Shown: positions 6,363-10,042 of the stretch, one piece after another
How the letters are laid out: every line of letters begins with the position of its first letter
How positions within the stretch are numbered: the stretch's first letter is position 1
Origin: Deltaproteobacteria bacterium
GTDB lineage: Bacteria; Myxococcota_A; UBA796; UBA2385
Assembly (NCBI GenBank): GCA_016845285.1
Contig: JAERSX010000300.1
Coordinates: 1 to 10,042 of the forward strand
Direction: 5' to 3'
DNA: 10,042 nucleotides
Position numbers and translations under genes: made by a program
Notes under the pieces: generated by a model
Databases searched by the model: none
What the model was told of the DNA's origin: nothing
Seen by the model: the letters and a program-made list of their open reading frames with translations, nothing else

Positions 6363-6929
6363 CTAGAGCGCGCCACCAGCGATGACGACGTAGGGGAACA
6401 AGGTGCGGGCGCGTCCGTCGGGACCCTGCTGATTGGGGTCGTCGCGGCTCTCGTCCATCACCTTGACGATGATCTCGTAGCGGATGCGCGAGTCAGGCAC
6501 GATGATGACGTTCTCATCATCCGGGTACTCGTCCTTGATCAGGCCGAGGATCCGAGCCAGCTCGGGCCAGTCGTAGTCGTCGACACCAGTACAGGTGTCG
6601 CCGCTCTTACAGGGCACAGTGGGAGGACGCTCCTCGCCCTCAGCGGCCGGAGCAGCCTCTCCTTCCGAGCCTTCGGGGTTGAGCACTGCGTCCGCACCCA
6701 GGACCGTGATGCCGGCGTCAGTGACAGCCAGGCTCAGGTTCAGGGGCGGCTTTTCAGGCTCTTCCTCGACGGGCTGCGGAGGCCCGATGGCGGGAAGGGT
6801 GCTGTCGATCACAGACAGCTGAACGAACTCAGCAGCCATGATCAGGAAGGGAATGAGGATCGTCACCAGATTCATGATTGGAATCAGGTTCAGTTCCTGC
6901 GCATCCTCTTGGCGGCGCTTTACAGCCAT
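6363..6929 (-). CDS. ExbD/TolR-type stator protein, copy 1 (Asp replaced by Asn20)
   Basis: A 188-residue bitopic inner-membrane protein. ELNLIPIMNLVTILIPFLIM (12-31) aligns with the ExbD/TolR span LNxxPxxD, but the proton-carrying Asp is Asn20 (codon AAT, 6870-6872). Pro17 is kept and a second Pro27 lies inside the span. The periplasmic part has an acidic Pro-rich linker (51-62), a Glu/Ala-rich insertion (86-102), Cys107 and Cys113 that could form a small disulfide loop, and a TolR-like C-terminal fold with VIIVPDSRIRYEIIVKVMD (141-159). The ATG at 6929 has GGAG 8 nt upstream. It follows TolQ in the same operon after a 99-bp gap with a strong hairpin. It probably forms a heterodimer with copy 2 inside the TolQ pentamer, with a structural or asymmetric role if Asn cannot carry protons. 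Confidence 0.85.
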   Translation of the reverse strand: MAVKRRQEDAQELNLIPIMNLVTILIPFLIMAAEFVQLSVIDSTLPAIGPPQPVEEEPEKPPLNLSLAVTDAGITVLGADAVLNPEGSEGEAAPAAEGEERPPTVPCKSGDTCTGVDDYDWPELARILGLIKDEYPDDENVIIVPDSRIRYEIIVKVMDESRDDPNQQGPDGRARTLFPYVVIAGGAL

Positions 6930-6976
6930 GACGAAACTCCAAGGTCGCGCGGGTACCAGTGCATCAGACAGGTGAA

Positions 6977-7011
6977 GGCGTCACGGGTTTGCAAAAGGCA
7001 CCCGTGACACC
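6977..7011 (-). other. Strong intercistronic hairpin between TolQ and ExbD copy 1
   Basis: A perfect 9-bp inverted repeat, GTCACGGGT/ACCCGTGAC (6980-6988 with 7000-7008), has an 11-nt loop; beyond one mismatch two more G-C pairs extend it. No T-tract follows on the minus strand. It starts about 20 bp after the TolQ stop. The likely role is stabilising the upstream TolQ message or partial attenuation, which would lower expression of the ExbD genes. Confidence 0.6.
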
Positions 7012-7028
7012 CTGAACTCATCCGTTGC

Positions 7029-7691
7029 TCAGGCACCAGCCGGCGCACCCTCTTCCTTCAGAGTGCCGCGACGGCGGGCGCCCAGGAGGTTGACGGTCTT
7101 GAGAGCGAACTGGTCCACGTCGTCCATGATCTTCGTGGTCCGCGACGCGATGATGCTGTGCAGCACCAGGGTCGGGATGGCGACCACGAGGCCGGAGGCC
7201 GTGGTGAACATGGCGGTGGAGATACCAGCAGCCAGCATGGTCTGCTTGGTCTCCGCAGAGGCATGCGCCACAGCTTCGAATGCGATGATGAGGCCCTGGA
7301 TGGTACCCAGGAGGCCCGTCAGCGTCGCAACGTTGGCGATCATCGGCAGGAAGTTGGTGCGCTTGTTCAGCTGCGGGAAGACCTCGAGCACCGACTCATC
7401 GACGGCGTTCTGGATCTCGGTCTCGGACCGGTTCGCACGGGTCAGACCAGCCTTGAGGACACGAGGGAGCGCAGCATTGGGCTCGGCGTTGCAGAGCTTG
7501 ATGGCGCGGTCGATGTTGTTGGCCATGATCAACTTCTGTACCTGAGCCATGAAGGCGGTACCGTTGATGTTGGCGCGGAACAGGATGTAGTACAGCCGCT
7601 CAAAGCTGATCGCCAAGGCGAAGATCAGCGTGATGAGGATCGGCCACATGAAAGGGCCGCCCTTGTGCATGGCGTTTACGAGGAAGTCCAT
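7029..7691 (-). CDS. TolQ/ExbB/MotA-family proton-channel stator protein
   Basis: A 220-residue polytopic inner-membrane protein with three membrane segments: about 14-30 (MWPILITLIFALAISFER), 118-140 and 163-185. The region between segments 1 and 2 is the cytoplasmic domain of TolQ/ExbB. The signature is TLTGLLGTIQGLIIAF (123-138), followed by ISTAMFTTASGLVVAIPTL in the third segment. In the family a pentamer surrounds an ExbD/TolR dimer and converts proton flow to movement. The start at 7691 was chosen because GGGAGG lies 6 nt upstream and MDFLVNAMHKGGPFMWPI matches a usual family N-terminus; the ATG at 7739 would add 16 polar residues and lacks a good ribosome site. It heads a TolQ-ExbD-ExbD operon like the AglRQS motor, and would correspond to AglR. 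Confidence 0.92.
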   Translation of the reverse strand: MDFLVNAMHKGGPFMWPILITLIFALAISFERLYYILFRANINGTAFMAQVQKLIMANNIDRAIKLCNAEPNAALPRVLKAGLTRANRSETEIQNAVDESVLEVFPQLNKRTNFLPMIANVATLTGLLGTIQGLIIAFEAVAHASAETKQTMLAAGISTAMFTTASGLVVAIPTLVLHSIIASRTTKIMDDVDQFALKTVNLLGARRRGTLKEEGAPAGA

Positions 7692-7697
7692 CCATTG

Positions 7698-7703
7698 CCT
7701 CCC
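7698..7703 (-). promoter_or_regulatory. Shine-Dalgarno deciding the TolQ-like start
   Basis: GGGAGG on the minus strand, 6 nt before the ATG at 7691. The in-frame ATG at 7739 has GGAG only about 20 nt upstream. Confidence 0.75.
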
Positions 7704-7780
7704 GACGAGATTCCGGGTTGATTCAGTTTGAGTGAGCATCTGAAGCTTGCGCTTCGCAGCTCCGGGGTCCAGCCAGCGGA

Positions 7781-7809
7781 ACCATACCGGTTTGCTGGAA
7801 AGCTGTCAT
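7781..7809 (-). promoter_or_regulatory. Candidate sigma-70 promoter of the TolQ-ExbD-ExbD operon
   Basis: On the minus strand ATGACA (7804-7809, 5 of 6) and TATGGT (7781-7786, 4 of 6) are 17 bp apart. The predicted leader to the start at 7691 is about 83 nt and contains a small hairpin with stem GAAGC/GCTTC and a GCAA tetraloop (7742-7755). Upstream of the promoter, the gap after the small secreted gene holds a weak stem TCCTG/CAGGA (7826-7830 with 7838-7842) that might terminate the preceding transcript. Confidence 0.55.
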
Positions 7810-7860
7810 GGGGTGCAGGTGAACTTCCTGTCAGAGCCAGGAGACACCCGCCGAGTGCGC

Positions 7861-8085
7861 CTAGAACGGCTTCTTCTCCACACTCTCGACGATCCGTGGG
7901 ATGAAGGATTCCCGCAGTTCGAGCTGGTAATCAGTGTTGAGATTCTGCCTTGTAATGAAGATCGTGATCTCTGGCTTCTGCACTTTGCCTTCGATGATTG
8001 TTTCCTCGAAGACAAGGCGACGCGTCTGTCCGAAGGCAACGCTGGCCAGTGCCGAGATCAGTCCGAGGGTAATGACACGACGCAT
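7861..8085 (-). CDS. Small secreted protein of unknown function
   Basis: A 74-residue protein with a signal peptide (MRRVITLGLISALASVAFG, cleavage about residue 19 before QTRR). The mature part is only about 55 residues: EETIIEGKVQKPEITIFITR, then LELRESFIPRIVESVEKKPF. The EGKVQKPE segment looks like a conserved core, but I cannot name a family. The ATG at 8085 was chosen over that at 8100 because GGGGAGG (8092-8098) is 6 nt upstream of it, while starting at 8100 would put this site inside the gene. The TPR gene stop (TGA, 8088-8090) ends 2 nt before this start, so the two are probably translationally coupled. That and its place before TolQ suggest a periplasmic part of the same machine. Confidence 0.82.
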   Translation of the reverse strand: MRRVITLGLISALASVAFGQTRRLVFEETIIEGKVQKPEITIFITRQNLNTDYQLELRESFIPRIVESVEKKPF

Positions 8086-8087
8086 GC

Positions 8088-10042
<1,955 letters not shown>

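Noticed and set aside
7692..7739. Upstream ATG at 7739 as the TolQ start
   Set aside because: It would add 16 polar residues, lacks a well-placed ribosome site, and the ATG at 7691 has GGGAGG at 6 nt.

Overview
The window reads as part of a chromosome of a GC-rich Gram-negative bacterium, most likely a myxobacterium-type deltaproteobacterium (Myxococcota). The grounds are a TPR lipoprotein with a Cys-rich tail, a protein ending in the Cys-paired AgmX/PglI-type C-terminal domain, two ExbD/TolR paralogues beside one TolQ/ExbB, and an outer-membrane beta-barrel gene. No taxon-specific marker such as an rRNA gene is present, so the placement is an inference.

Layout. At the left edge, on the minus strand, lies the 5' part of an FtsK-type DNA translocase (1-713), with a long Lys/Ser/Thr-rich tail before its membrane domain. 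Divergent from it is a complete galE-like UDP-glucose 4-epimerase (848-1825, plus strand). All remaining genes are on the minus strand and read right to left: a TPR lipoprotein (10042-8088, start beyond the right edge); a 74-residue secreted protein (8085-7861) starting 2 nt after the TPR stop; a TolQ/ExbB/MotA-type protein (7691-7029); two ExbD/TolR-type proteins (6929-6363 and 6317-5790); an FHA-like, single-membrane-span, TonB/AgmX-like protein (5470-4100) followed by a strong intrinsic terminator; a secreted helical protein (3912-3340) with its own promoter; and an outer-membrane beta-barrel protein (3231-1870) that converges on galE.

How they may work together. TolQ plus two TolR-like proteins form a proton-driven inner-membrane stator. 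The FHA-membrane-TonB-like protein can carry that energy into the periplasm. The TPR lipoprotein, the small secreted protein, the secreted helical protein and the beta-barrel would supply periplasmic and outer-membrane parts. The composition resembles the Agl (TolQ-TolR-TolR) motor and Glt components (TPR lipoprotein GltE/AglT, FHA/TonB-like GltG/PglI) of Myxococcus gliding motility. Related sets occur in non-gliding relatives, so the actual role (motility, envelope transport or maintenance) is open. The clearest oddity is that the first ExbD paralogue has Asn where the family has its proton-carrying Asp, while the second keeps Asp.

Three gene starts were moved downstream of the longest ORF because each then has a strong Shine-Dalgarno at exactly 6 nt. 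No tRNA, rRNA, CRISPR array, insertion sequence or attachment site was seen.
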